Source: Caryophanales bacterium UBA1188
GTDB taxonomy: Bacteria; Bacillota_I; Bacilli_A; Izemoplasmatales; UBA1188
Length of the DNA: 64,000 nt
NCBI GenBank assembly: GCA_002310135.1
Contig: DBYK01000003.1
Location: 62,001-126,000 of the forward strand
Reading direction: 5' to 3'
In this document: in pieces, positions 35,205 to 43,960 of the stretch
Position numbering within the stretch: position 1 is the first letter of the stretch
How the letters are laid out: each line of letters opens with the position of its first letter
Program-made: the position numbers and the translations under genes
Notes under the pieces: generated by a model
The model's input: only the letters and a program-made list of their open reading frames with translations
Databases searched by the model: none
Told to the model about the DNA's origin: nothing

Positions 35205-36551
35205 TTAAACATTTTTTGGGTTTTCTAATCCAATAAGTTTAAATATATCATCAATAGATTGAATATTATGTCTAACTTTTTTAATTATATTTGAAGACTC
35301 ATCACTATATATCAATATATCTTTTTCTTCTGGAAGAAGGCAATGATGAACTCCACCTTTTCCATTCATAGAATTCTGGTATGATCCTGTCCCAATTAAG
35401 GCAATGTATTGATCAGTCCCATTATCAGGAATTAGAATATATCCCTTATCTTTTTCAAAATAAACATCATCACAATCACAAGTTAAGCCACCAAGTCTAA
35501 CCTTAGTCATATTATCTCCTATATTATTTATAGGTTCAACTAATATATCTTCACCTAGGGCATACATTTCAGGCATAGCGATTAGAGGACTTGAATCAAC
35601 TATCATCCATGGATAATCTTTATCTGTGTACTTAGTAGTAATAACCTTATAGATATTAACTGTCGAATCTTTTTGGGCATATTTACCATTTTCACTTATG
35701 ATATTAGGAACTAATATTCCTAGTTCATTAGACATTTTTTGAATTAATTTAATCACATATAATGCCCATTCATCATAATCAAATGATCCATTAAGTGGAA
35801 GAGGAGTACCTCCACCTATATCGAAATTTATGACACTAGTATATATTCTTTCAGCTTTATAATAATAATTCTTAAATACCTTCACAAGGTTTTTTTCAAA
35901 TTTATCTTTTTCATATTCAAATCCTCTTTGATGGAAATGAATAGTAGATAAAGTCATCTTAGTGTTTTTAATGTCATATAGGCAATAATTGAATTCATCA
36001 TCTGTTAGTCCAAATCTGTCATCTTTTATAACATCACCATCTTCAAGATATAAAGAATTTAGATGTATTCTAAAACCAACTTCAATGTTCGCATCCATCT
36101 TCTTTAGCTTTAAATATTCATCTTTAGAATCAATTATATCGATGATTTTATAACCTAGAGTGGAAATCTCAATTATTTTATTTAAGTAGTTATCATCCTT
36201 AATCCCATTACAAACTATGTATTTATCTTTTTCATTATATTTTAAAAATACCGCAAAAGTTAAAAGTAAATCGTAATAACTTGATGTTTCAAGACCATCA
36301 GAATTTTTGAATGCTTCTTCTATTTCTTCAAGACCATAATTAGCCTTATTAGCATTTAGGAATATAAAACTACCATTATAATTTGTTGAATAAATTGCCT
36401 TATCAAAACTATTCTTGAGTTCAATAACTCTTTTCTTTATTACATCTAAAAAAGTCACCTTAAGTGGTGTGGAATATTCAATTGCTAAATCTTTAAGATT
36501 TATATTGTTGTATAGTAAGTCTTTATTAACGACCTTTTTTAAGTTTTCCAT
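35205..36551 (-). CDS. PLP-dependent fold-III decarboxylase (SpeA/LysA-like)
   Basis: A 448-residue alanine-racemase-fold decarboxylase. The PLP lysine is probably in FLNANKANYGLEE (~residue 70). Other hallmarks are SDGLETSSYYDLL, YIVCNGIKDDNYL (close to CNGYKD of biosynthetic arginine decarboxylases), STIHFHQRGFE, NFDIGGGTPLPLN, SENGKYA and VRLGGLTCDCDDVYF with the catalytic Cys. Candidate substrates are arginine, ornithine or meso-diaminopimelate. Sitting 12 bases after arcC in the arc operon favours arginine or ornithine, giving agmatine or putrescine. No lysine pathway genes are near. Confidence 0.8.
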   Translation of the reverse strand: MENLKKVVNKDLLYNNINLKDLAIEYSTPLKVTFLDVIKKRVIELKNSFDKAIYSTNYNGSFIFLNANKANYGLEEIEEAFKNSDGLETSSYYDLLLTFAVFLKYNEKDKYIVCNGIKDDNYLNKIIEISTLGYKIIDIIDSKDEYLKLKKMDANIEVGFRIHLNSLYLEDGDVIKDDRFGLTDDEFNYCLYDIKNTKMTLSTIHFHQRGFEYEKDKFEKNLVKVFKNYYYKAERIYTSVINFDIGGGTPLPLNGSFDYDEWALYVIKLIQKMSNELGILVPNIISENGKYAQKDSTVNIYKVITTKYTDKDYPWMIVDSSPLIAMPEMYALGEDILVEPINNIGDNMTKVRLGGLTCDCDDVYFEKDKGYILIPDNGTDQYIALIGTGSYQNSMNGKGGVHHCLLPEEKDILIYSDESSNIIKKVRHNIQSIDDIFKLIGLENPKNV

Positions 36552-36563
36552 TTCTAAACCTCA

Positions 36564-37478
36564 TTATCTAATAATAGTACCTTTTTTAAACTCTATGGCA
36601 TCATATGCGTTTTCTATTGAGGTTATGATAGCGATTCTATTTTTCTTTTCTTCAAGAAATTCTATACAAGCTTCAACTTTAGGCCTCATACTACCACTTG
36701 GGAATTCACCAAGGTTACAATATTCTTTCATTTCATTTAATGAAACATCTTTTAATTTGAATTCGTTCGGAAGTCCAAAATGAATACAAACATTATCAAC
36801 TTGAGTCAGTATAAGAAGCATATCTGCGTCTATCTCTGATGCAAGTTTTGCGCTCGCATAATCTTTATCTATTACTGCATCAACTCCATGGTATCCATTA
36901 GTATCGCTCACCATTGGAATTCCACCACCACCACAAGATATCACTAGATATCCATTTTCAATTAATTTCTTTATCGCATTTTCTTCTACAACTTTAAGAG
37001 GTTTTGGACTTGCGATAACCCTTCTATAACCCCTATTTGAATCTTTCTTAACTCTAAATGGCAAAGAAGAAATCTCATCTTCTTTATAAAAACTACCTAT
37101 AAATTTAGTTGGATTAGAAAATGCAATATCATCTTTATCAACTAAAATATGAGTTAAAACACTCACAATCTCTTTATCTATATTTTGATTGATTAATTCT
37201 TCTTTTATCGCATTTAAAAGATGATAAGAAATATAACCTTGACTCATCGCTCCACATTCACTAAATGGCATAGGAAAGACTTTTGAATTAGTTTTTCTTC
37301 CTTCTTCAAATGCGAGATTAATAAGCCCAACTTGTGGACCATTACCATGAGTTATGATTACATCATGACCCATTTTTATTATAGGAACAATATATTTGGC
37401 AGTTAATGACGCATTTCTTTTTTGCATTATTGGATCATCACCAAGTGCATTACCACCAAGCGCAATTACAATTTTCAT
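36564..37478 (-). CDS. arcC: Carbamate kinase
   Basis: A 304-residue amino-acid-kinase-fold enzyme that makes ATP from carbamoyl phosphate, the energy step of the arginine deiminase pathway. Visible motifs are VIALGGNALGD at the N-terminus, VIITHGNGPQVGL, MPFSECGAMSQGYISY, RRVIASPKPLKVVE, VISCGGGGIPMV and GSMRPKVEACIEFLE. The start overlaps the arcB stop by 4 bases (ATGA). Length is typical (~310). Confidence 0.96.
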   Translation of the reverse strand: MKIVIALGGNALGDDPIMQKRNASLTAKYIVPIIKMGHDVIITHGNGPQVGLINLAFEEGRKTNSKVFPMPFSECGAMSQGYISYHLLNAIKEELINQNIDKEIVSVLTHILVDKDDIAFSNPTKFIGSFYKEDEISSLPFRVKKDSNRGYRRVIASPKPLKVVEENAIKKLIENGYLVISCGGGGIPMVSDTNGYHGVDAVIDKDYASAKLASEIDADMLLILTQVDNVCIHFGLPNEFKLKDVSLNEMKEYCNLGEFPSGSMRPKVEACIEFLEEKKNRIAIITSIENAYDAIEFKKGTIIR

Positions 37479-38467
37479 TCCTTGTATAAACTAAGATACA
37501 TCACTGCTTTAATTGTATGAAGCCTATTCTCAGCTTCATCAAATACTCTAGATTTAGGTCCTTCAAAAACATCTTCAGTAACTTCAAGACCATTCTCATT
37601 AAATTTTTTATATACTTCCATTCCAATTTTTGTTTCAAGATTATGGAAAGATGGAAGGCAATGTAAGAAGATTGTATCTTCTTTAGCTTTAGCCATAAGC
37701 TCTGAATTAACTTGATAAGGCTTGAGTAATTTTATTCTTTCTTCCCAAACACTATCATCTTCGCCCATAGAAACCCAAACATCAGTAACTACTATATCAG
37801 CATCTTCTATAGCTTCATCTATATCTTCAGTGAGTTTAACACTTCCATTTGATTCTTTAGCAAATATCTCACATTTATCTACTAATTCTTTATTTGGCCA
37901 GAGTTCTTTTGGAGCACACGCGACAAAATTCATTCCCATTTTACTAGCTCCAACCATTAGCGAATTTCCCATATTGTATCTCGCATCACCAAAATAAACC
38001 ATCTTTAATCCTTCTAAGTGGCCTTTTTCTTCTTGAATAGTTAAGAGGTCCGCAAGTACTTGAGTTGGATGGAATTCATTTGTAAGGCCATTCCATACTG
38101 GAACATTTGAATAAGCACTAAGTGTCTCAACAATAGATTGACTAAAACCTCTATATTCTATACCATCAAACATTCTTCCAAGAACTCTTGCGGTATCTTT
38201 GATAGATTCTTTCTTGCCCATTTGTGATCCACTTGAACCGATATATACAGGATTCATCCCGAGGTCGTGACATGCAACTTCAAAAGCGCAACGAGTACGA
38301 GTTGAATCTTTTTCAAATAATAAAACTATATTTTTACCTTTTAATACTTCATGAGAAATACCATTTTTCTTCTCATATTTTAGTCTAGCTGCAGTATCTA
38401 ACATTTCTTTGATTTCATCTTTTGAGAAATCCATTAATGTTAGTAAGTTTCTACCATATAATGACAT
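37475..38467 (-). CDS. arcB: Ornithine carbamoyltransferase (catabolic)
   Basis: A 330-residue OTCase that phosphorolyses citrulline to ornithine and carbamoyl phosphate in this operon. The carbamoyl-phosphate loop is FEKDSTRTRCAFE; further motifs are WNGLTNEFHPTQVLAD, VYFGDARYNMGNS, DVWVSMGE and FLHCLPSFH. I chose the ATG at 38467 (MSLYGRNLLTLMDF), preceded by AAGGAG. An in-frame ATG at 38527 would run into arcA. It lies 10 bases after arcA. Confidence 0.95.
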   Translation of the reverse strand: MSLYGRNLLTLMDFSKDEIKEMLDTAARLKYEKKNGISHEVLKGKNIVLLFEKDSTRTRCAFEVACHDLGMNPVYIGSSGSQMGKKESIKDTARVLGRMFDGIEYRGFSQSIVETLSAYSNVPVWNGLTNEFHPTQVLADLLTIQEEKGHLEGLKMVYFGDARYNMGNSLMVGASKMGMNFVACAPKELWPNKELVDKCEIFAKESNGSVKLTEDIDEAIEDADIVVTDVWVSMGEDDSVWEERIKLLKPYQVNSELMAKAKEDTIFLHCLPSFHNLETKIGMEVYKKFNENGLEVTEDVFEGPKSRVFDEAENRLHTIKAVMYLSLYKE

Positions 38468-38477
38468 CTTCTTCTCC

Positions 38478-39710
38478 TTAAATATCTTCTCTTTCAAGAG
38501 GCATGGACATACATCTTGGCCCACCACGACCTCTTGATAATTCGCTTGATGGAATAGTTATAACTTTAATTCCATAATCAGATAAAATCTTATTCGTTAT
38601 ATCATTTCTCTCATAAGCAATTACAACACCTGGTGAAATGCATAATGTATTTGATGCATCGCTCCATTGTTCTCTTCTTGCGGCTATTAAATCGCTTCCA
38701 CCACAAGGAATAAGCACAACTTCTTTTCCTATATATTTAGTTAAAACTTTTTGTAAGTTTTGATTTAATTTAGTGGCTTTTAATTTATTTTCTTTATTTA
38801 TATCTTTTTCAAGAAGATATATCTCTAAATTTTCTGATACATCTTCATGTATTGCAAATTTATCATAATCAACTTGAGTGAGTACAGTATCAAGATGCAT
38901 ACACGCTCTTTGTTTCTTAATGGATAGAACAATGATTCTCTTATAATCTGCTTTTTTATTAAAAAACAAATTCTTAGCGAGTGTTTCAATCGCTCTTGGA
39001 CTAGTCCTTTCACTCGACCCAACAATCAAAGTTTCTTTATTTAAAACTAAAATATCTCCACCTTCAATATTACTATCGTAATCTCTATCATAATACATAT
39101 CAGGATTTTTATATTTTGGATGATATTTAAAGATATATTTACCAAAAATAGTTTCTCTTCTTCTCGTTTCAGAATACATCTTATTTAATGCAACACCACT
39201 ACCGATTATTACGAAAGGATCTCTTGTAAAATATAGATTTGGCATAGGATTAGTTATAAAAGATGAGGTTTCAATTAAATCAGTCAATGTTTTATTTTTA
39301 TATGATTTTATATCTTCTTTTTTTATTCCTGCGATACATTTTAAAACTAATTCTTTATTATCTTTAAAAGATTTTAAATATTTGATTAAAGCTTCTTTTA
39401 AAGTATCACTTACAACATTTGAATCACTAACGAATTCTAATATGAAATCATTTCTTATCTTAGAATTTACACTAAGTGCTTCACTAACTGCATCAACGAG
39501 ATAGATGATATCAACTCCTTCATCTATAAGCGCTTTTTGGAATGCTTTATGCTCAATTCTTGCAAGAGGGAGCCAAGGAATATCATCAAATAATAGCTCA
39601 TTTAAAAGCTCTGGTGTAAGATTATTTAATTCTTCTTGAGGTTCATGAAGTAAAACAGTTTTAAGTCTACCAATTTCACTATTAACATTTAATGCTTTCA
39701 TTTCAACCAT
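38478..39710 (-). CDS. arcA: Arginine deiminase
   Basis: A 410-residue guanidino-modifying enzyme that hydrolyses arginine to citrulline and ammonia. Conserved parts are NVNSEIGRLKTVLLHEP, PNLYFTRDPFVIIG, SNIEGGDILVLN, ACMHLDTVLTQVD, and RGRGGPRCMSMPLERED with the catalytic Cys. An ATG nine bases inside (MKALNV, at 39701) is better placed after a purine-rich GGATGG, so the true start may be there. It leads the operon arcA-arcB-arcC-decarboxylase-DUF308. Confidence 0.96.
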   Translation of the reverse strand: MVEMKALNVNSEIGRLKTVLLHEPQEELNNLTPELLNELLFDDIPWLPLARIEHKAFQKALIDEGVDIIYLVDAVSEALSVNSKIRNDFILEFVSDSNVVSDTLKEALIKYLKSFKDNKELVLKCIAGIKKEDIKSYKNKTLTDLIETSSFITNPMPNLYFTRDPFVIIGSGVALNKMYSETRRRETIFGKYIFKYHPKYKNPDMYYDRDYDSNIEGGDILVLNKETLIVGSSERTSPRAIETLAKNLFFNKKADYKRIIVLSIKKQRACMHLDTVLTQVDYDKFAIHEDVSENLEIYLLEKDINKENKLKATKLNQNLQKVLTKYIGKEVVLIPCGGSDLIAARREQWSDASNTLCISPGVVIAYERNDITNKILSDYGIKVITIPSSELSRGRGGPRCMSMPLEREDI

Positions 39711-39734
39711 CCATTTTATTATTTTTACGAAAAT

Positions 39735-39743
39735 ACTATAACA
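39735..39743 (-). promoter_or_regulatory. Extended -10 promoter of the arc operon
   Basis: On the minus strand TGTTATAGT (extended -10) lies 24 bases before the first arcA ATG. A -35-like TTATTA is 18 bases further upstream. It sits after the permease terminator. I see no clear ArgR-type box in the 97-base gap. Confidence 0.6.
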
Positions 39744-39780
39744 TAAATAAATATTTTTTAATAATAAATTATTACAAAAT

Positions 39781-39806
39781 AAAAAAATGATAAATAATTA
39801 TCATTT
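39781..39806 (-). terminator. Terminator of the yggS-permease operon
   Basis: A 9-bp stem (AAATGATAA, ATAA loop, TTATCATTT) directly after the permease stop. On the minus strand it is followed by a run of U, with a terminator-like layout but no GC core. Confidence 0.7.
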
Positions 39807-39807
39807 C

Positions 39808-41025
39808 TTATACTATAGGAAGAATAGATCCTACTGTCGCAATTATCGAAGATAATACCACTAGTATTTGGAATGGAATTGTCCCAAAAACCCTACATAT
39901 TGGACTTCCTTTATATTTATCAATAACTTTAAGACCATTTTCACCAAATTCAGTGTTTTCTTTCGCACTCTTCATCTCTTCATTTCTACTTATAGAATAT
40001 GCGACTATTATCGCAAGTCCAGTTAAGACTTGAATGATAGATGCAATCCTCGCGAATCCGACAAAACTTGAGAAATTGATTAAAGCTAGTATTAAACAAG
40101 GTAAAGATGCGATAATCCAAGAAATTTTAAATCCCATATTTGTCTGTTCATGTATCATATCTCTTAAATTTAGAGTATTAGTCCAAAGAGATGTAGACAA
40201 TGCGAATAATGTGAAAATATATCCTACATATTTAATCCAACCACCAATTGAAAGTGATAAATCATATATAGCTCCATTTTGGCTGATATTAGAGCCAGAT
40301 CCAAGCAATGTAATTAATGTGAGCAGAACAATCATGAATATATTTACACCAATTCCAAGAATAATTGAACCTCTAATTTTCTTCACATCACCATTCAATC
40401 CTTTAACTACTGTTGGTACACTCATAACGCTAGATAAGGCAAATGAAACCATACCATATAAAGCCATAATATTAGATGCACTATAAAACTTTATAGGAAG
40501 AGGCGATAAATTAATAGTGAAAGTTGCGATAGTTAAAACTGCCATAACAATTAGCATAATAAATAGTGAATATTTCTCACATATACCAACTATCTTCATA
40601 CCAAAAAATACTACAACTCCAGCAAACACATAATATATTAGAACACATACAATCCTTGGAAGATTTAATAGTTCCATTAACACATTCGCTGAACCTGTAA
40701 TATAACTACAACAATTTGCGAGTACTGACATGCCAAGAAAGGCAAATGTAATAATAGTTAATGCTTTCTTTAACTTTCCTTTAAAGATAGTTGCTTCCAT
40801 ACATTTTACAAATTGTAAACCTTTATTATTGTATGACAATTCTGCAATCATTAAATGTAGTAAAACATTTAAAAAGAAAGCAACAGCTACTATCCACACA
40901 AAATCCCATATAGTATTTCGTGATGCTAAGAATGGCACTGATAATATTCCAGATCCAACACCATGCCCAACAATTATACCTGTTGCTTCCAAAAACGTTA
41001 GTCGAGATTCACTTTTAATATCCAT
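39808..41025 (-). CDS. Amino-acid permease, APC superfamily
   Basis: A 405-residue transporter with about 11 transmembrane helices. The first helix has GIIVGHGVGSGILSVPFLAS, the Gly-rich unwound substrate site typical of APC/AAAP amino-acid permeases. Later segments include LYGMVSFALSSVMSVPTVVK and FALSTSLWTNTLNLRDMI. Substrate cannot be read from sequence; being next to the arc operon suggests arginine/ornithine or a polyamine, but it has its own transcript with yggS. It lies 2 bases after the Pr6Pr-type gene. Confidence 0.85.
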   Translation of the reverse strand: MDIKSESRLTFLEATGIIVGHGVGSGILSVPFLASRNTIWDFVWIVAVAFFLNVLLHLMIAELSYNNKGLQFVKCMEATIFKGKLKKALTIITFAFLGMSVLANCCSYITGSANVLMELLNLPRIVCVLIYYVFAGVVVFFGMKIVGICEKYSLFIMLIVMAVLTIATFTINLSPLPIKFYSASNIMALYGMVSFALSSVMSVPTVVKGLNGDVKKIRGSIILGIGVNIFMIVLLTLITLLGSGSNISQNGAIYDLSLSIGGWIKYVGYIFTLFALSTSLWTNTLNLRDMIHEQTNMGFKISWIIASLPCLILALINFSSFVGFARIASIIQVLTGLAIIVAYSISRNEEMKSAKENTEFGENGLKVIDKYKGSPICRVFGTIPFQILVVLSSIIATVGSILPIV

Positions 41026-41027
41026 TT

Positions 41028-41714
41028 TTATACCTCTTCTTGTTTCCTTTTTAAAAGGAATAATAAATCATTCAAATAATATAATACTATACCAAAAATT
41101 ATCCAAAACAAAAACATCATTGGATAACCATAAGTTTCATAATCTAAAAAGAAATATGGGACAATTTTGCCATCATGTGAAAATATAACTCCATTTAAAG
41201 ATAGGATGATGGTTCCAACACAATACATAAATGGATATACTAAACTCACAAATTTAATAGCTCTTCTTTTATTTTTTGGAGCGAGTCTATCAAATAAAAC
41301 ATAATCTAAAATAGAAAAGAGTGGCGCAATTAAATGAACTGTCCAATTGCTTGGAATAAGCATTAAATGAATAACTCCTGCCTTATCTCCCCATGATGGA
41401 CTAATAAGCGCAAAAAGTACCATCAAATAAAAAGTTAAAGGTGTCACAACCATAGCTAGAGTGAACATATGTTTAAATGCTAAGAATGTATCGTTTCTTA
41501 AAAACACATTTTTATGTTTCTCAATTATTATTAATATTAATTCTACAAGTAGAATTAAAGCCATAAAAAAATTTGAATCAATAGTGAAATATAGGAACGT
41601 CCTAAATCTAACCATATAACCAGTTGGTGAATAAAAAGATAGTAATATCCCTGCCATACTAGATATAATCGCAATAGTTTTAAATATTATTGATATGATT
41701 TCATTCTTTTTCAT
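41028..41714 (-). CDS. Pr6Pr/FAR-17a-type integral membrane protein
   Basis: A 228-residue protein with about six transmembrane helices. Features of the Pr6Pr (FAR-17a/AIG1-like) family are FLYFTIDSNFFMALILLVEL in helix 2, NWTVHLIAPLFSILDYVLFD in the middle, SLVYPFMYCVGTIILSL, and YFFLDYETYGYPMM in the last third. The function is unknown in bacteria. It lies 3 bases after yggS and 2 bases before the permease gene, in one short operon. Confidence 0.75.
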   Translation of the reverse strand: MKKNEIISIIFKTIAIISSMAGILLSFYSPTGYMVRFRTFLYFTIDSNFFMALILLVELILIIIEKHKNVFLRNDTFLAFKHMFTLAMVVTPLTFYLMVLFALISPSWGDKAGVIHLMLIPSNWTVHLIAPLFSILDYVLFDRLAPKNKRRAIKFVSLVYPFMYCVGTIILSLNGVIFSHDGKIVPYFFLDYETYGYPMMFLFWIIFGIVLYYLNDLLFLLKRKQEEV

Positions 41715-41717
41715 ACT

Positions 41718-42329
41718 TCACCTAAATAGTATCCTTCCAAGCCTCAAATATGTCGCTCCATTTTTAAGCGCAATTTTATAATCATCACTCATTCCCATTG
41801 ATAATTCGCTAAGCCCATATTTACTCTTCAAATCATTTGCTTTTTTAAAAATATCAGATATTTCATCATCACTCATTCCTTTATCGCTCATCACCATAAA
41901 ACCGATGACATTTATTTTATCTAAGGTTTTAATTTTATTCATAAAGTCATCTAATCTATCTAAAGTTACACCAAATTTAGAATTATTAGATACTAATTTT
42001 AATTCAATAAAACAATCAAGTGGCTTAACTCTTCTTTTATTAATTAAATATGCGAGTTCTAAAGAATCTAAAGAATGAAGATAGTCTATTTTATTGATAA
42101 TCTTATCACATTTATTTTTTTGAAGATGGCCAACAAAGTGCCACACAATATTATAATCTTTAAGATTATTATATTTTCTTATGAAATCATTAACTCTATT
42201 TTCCCCAAAATCATTTAGTCCATAAGAAAAAAGCTCAATCATTTCATCTTCTTGAACATATTTAGTAATACAAACAATTTTCTTACCCTTAGCTTCTTCA
42301 ATCAAGGATTTTATTATTAATTTATTCAT
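41718..42329 (-). CDS. YggS-family PLP homeostasis protein
   Basis: A 203-residue single-domain alanine-racemase-fold protein that binds PLP and affects vitamin B6 and amino-acid homeostasis. The PLP lysine is in IVCITKYVQEDEMIEL; GLNDFGENRVNDF, VWHFVGHLQKNKCDKI, LHSLDSLELAYLI and MGMSDDYKIALKNGATYLRL are classical. It is ~20 residues shorter at the N-terminus than typical YggS. The ATG at 42329 has no Shine-Dalgarno and sits 7 bases after a TATAAT, suggesting a leaderless mRNA. Confidence 0.92.
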   Translation of the reverse strand: MNKLIIKSLIEEAKGKKIVCITKYVQEDEMIELFSYGLNDFGENRVNDFIRKYNNLKDYNIVWHFVGHLQKNKCDKIINKIDYLHSLDSLELAYLINKRRVKPLDCFIELKLVSNNSKFGVTLDRLDDFMNKIKTLDKINVIGFMVMSDKGMSDDEISDIFKKANDLKSKYGLSELSMGMSDDYKIALKNGATYLRLGRILFR

Positions 42330-42336
42330 TAATAAT

Positions 42337-42342
42337 ATTATA
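42337..42342 (-). promoter_or_regulatory. -10 element of a probable leaderless yggS transcript
   Basis: TATAAT on the minus strand, separated by only 7 bases (ATTATTA) from the yggS ATG. Transcription would start at or one base before the start codon. The -35 region is weak. Confidence 0.5.
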
Positions 42343-42394
42343 TAAGAAAATGAATAAAATGAATATTAAAAATCATTTATTTTATCCTAAAAAT

Positions 42395-42418
42395 AAAAAA
42401 CGCTATAAATAGCGTTTT
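42395..42418 (-). terminator. Terminator of the class II aldolase gene
   Basis: A 9-bp stem (AAAACGCTA, TAAA loop, TAGCGTTTT) 7 bases after the aldolase stop, followed on the minus strand by a U-rich tail. The gene is therefore probably monocistronic. Confidence 0.85.
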
Positions 42419-42424
42419 ATATAA

Positions 42425-43171
42425 TTACTTTATTTCTTTGTCTACATTATTATAGTATTTGATTTTCTTTCTTTCTTCTACTGAATAATTACCAGGATGT
42501 TTTCCATTGAATCCTAATTTCTTTCTTATATCGTATAAATCTTCAACTTGTTTATTAGTGAATTCTTGTGGGCCACCAAGCATAATAGATTGATATAATA
42601 TTTGAGCATAGAATTCTAATGATTCAAGTTTCATATATGCATTATTTAATGAATCTGAATAAGTTAGTGCACCATGATTTTCAAGTAATAATGCATCATA
42701 ATAATCTAAATATTCTTCTATTGCATTAGGAATTTCATCAGTAGATGGTCTACCATATTTAGCGATTGGAACATTACCAAGAGAAATTACAGCTTCAGGC
42801 ATAATAGGTTGAAATAATGGTTTTCCAACGATTGCGAAAGTAGTCGCATAAAGAGGATGAGCATGAACAACTGATCTAACATCTTTACGTTTCTTATAAA
42901 CTCTTAAATGCATTTTAATTTCTGATGATGGTTTAAAACCAGGATTAGCTTCAAGCACATTACCATTTTCATCAACTTTACAAATGTATTCAGGAGTCAT
43001 AAAGCCTTTTGAAACACCTGTAGGAGTACATAAAATCTCGTGATCACTAAGCTTAACAGAAATATTTCCATCATTCGCCGCTACCATACCACGATTATAA
43101 ATTCTTCTTCCAATCTCGCACATTTGCTTCTTAATTTCAAGTTCTTCTAGTTTATCCATACTTTTTTTCAC
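42425..43171 (-). CDS. Class II sugar-phosphate aldolase (fuculose/rhamnulose-1-phosphate type)
   Basis: A 248-residue zinc aldolase of the FucA/AraD family. The phosphate-binding motif is NDGNISVKLSDHEILCTPTG, the zinc ligands lie in SVVHAHPLYATTFA (His-x-His) and LLLENHGALTYSDS (His), and the catalytic acid is likely the Glu in QPIMPEAVISLG. The rhaA and rhaB genes lie just upstream in the same orientation and no other aldolase is seen, so rhamnulose-1-phosphate is the likely substrate. Specificity cannot be fixed by sequence. It has its own promoter with an operator-like palindrome. Confidence 0.85.
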   Translation of the reverse strand: MKKSMDKLEELEIKKQMCEIGRRIYNRGMVAANDGNISVKLSDHEILCTPTGVSKGFMTPEYICKVDENGNVLEANPGFKPSSEIKMHLRVYKKRKDVRSVVHAHPLYATTFAIVGKPLFQPIMPEAVISLGNVPIAKYGRPSTDEIPNAIEEYLDYYDALLLENHGALTYSDSLNNAYMKLESLEFYAQILYQSIMLGGPQEFTNKQVEDLYDIRKKLGFNGKHPGNYSVEERKKIKYYNNVDKEIK

Positions 43172-43215
43172 CTCAAGCGTATTTTGTTGTCCAAATGCGA
43201 AAAAAATAAATTTTT

Positions 43216-43232
43216 ACTATTCTACGAATAGT
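43216..43232. promoter_or_regulatory. Operator-like palindrome overlapping the aldolase -10 box
   Basis: ACTATTC, TAC, GAATAGT: a perfect 7-bp inverted repeat whose right arm overlaps the -10 hexamer of the aldolase promoter. A repressor bound here would block RNA polymerase. The regulator is unknown. Confidence 0.55.
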
Positions 43233-43258
43233 ATATCATATTAATATATGTGTGTCAA
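43230..43258 (-). promoter_or_regulatory. Consensus sigma-A promoter of the aldolase gene
   Basis: On the minus strand TTGACA (43253-43258), a 17-base spacer and TATACT (43230-43235). The transcription start would fall about 50 bases before the ATG at 43171. The ribosome binding site is GAGGTG. Confidence 0.8.
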
Positions 43259-43358
43259 TTTATATTATATTATTTTTTTGTCCTAAAATATATAAACATG
43301 AATAAAATAGAAAAATACATATTAAATGTGTCAAATATTATTATCATTTGTATCAAAT

Positions 43359-43385
43359 AAAAAAATGACAAAACTTGTCATTTTT
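43359..43385 (-). terminator. Terminator of the DUF1294 operon
   Basis: An 11-bp stem (AAAAATGACAA, AAC loop, TTGTCATTTTT) overlapping the stop codon of the 76-residue membrane protein, with a U run on the minus strand. Confidence 0.8.
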
Positions 43386-43614
43386 ATCTTTTAAATGCTG
43401 AGAATAGTAGTAAAGAGAGTATGAATAGCACTCCAAAGCCTATTCCAACATATAACATGAAGTCTATCTTTTCAATCAAAGCTGCAGCAACAACTCCTAG
43501 TTGTAACACAGTACTTGAAAATAAACACAAGACTGTAAGTTTAGAGTTAGACCAAATAGAGTGTGATTTCTTTAAAGATTCTTGTTCATTACGATTATTG
43601 TTTGTTTTCTTCAT
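43384..43614 (-). CDS. Small two-helix membrane protein
   Basis: A 76-residue protein with two predicted transmembrane helices (LTVLCLFSSTVLQLGVVAAA; FMLYVGIGFGVLFILSLLLF) after a polar N-terminus. I do not recognise a family. I chose the ATG at 43614 because AGGTGG lies 5 bases upstream; an earlier GTG at 43623 would abut the previous stop. It is co-transcribed with the DUF1294 gene. Confidence 0.7.
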   Translation of the reverse strand: MKKTNNNRNEQESLKKSHSIWSNSKLTVLCLFSSTVLQLGVVAAALIEKIDFMLYVGIGFGVLFILSLLLFSAFKR

Positions 43615-43623
43615 GATAACCAC

Positions 43624-43914
43624 CTAAATTGCTAGAATAGAAATTGCTATTAATGCTATTACTTGGAGTAATAATGAGTAATAGATCACAATAGAGAAAT
43701 AAGGTTTATCAGTTTTATGTCTTGCAAATATTCTTCCAACTAATGAACCAAAGGCTCCAAAAAATACTGCTAAAAAGAGTAATGTTTTTTCTTTCATTCT
43801 TTCTTTGCCTTTAATTGCTAGATTTTTGTCATGATTATATGCAGCTATTGCAACTAAGGTCATAACTAAAATCAGTGATAGGTAAATTACTAGTACTAAT
43901 TGATTGTATGTCAT
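43624..43914 (-). CDS. DUF1294 membrane protein
   Basis: A 96-residue membrane protein with about three helices. The central motif AYNHDKNLAIKGKERMKEKT followed by LLFLAVFFGAFGSLVGRIFA and RHKTDKPYF is the DUF1294 signature (D-K-x2-A-x2-G-x2-R ... G-x2-G-x5-F-x-H-K-T). The function is unknown. It has a small membrane protein gene directly downstream. Confidence 0.85.
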   Translation of the reverse strand: MTYNQLVLVIYLSLILVMTLVAIAAYNHDKNLAIKGKERMKEKTLLFLAVFFGAFGSLVGRIFARHKTDKPYFSIVIYYSLLLQVIALIAISILAI

Positions 43915-43960
43915 GCTATCTCCTATTTTTTTATCTAATATATCATAGCATTAAAAACAA

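Noticed and set aside
38468..38527. N-terminal extension of the ornithine carbamoyltransferase
   Set aside because: It would overlap the arcA end by 50 bases; the ATG at 38467 has AAGGAG and begins the conserved N-terminus.
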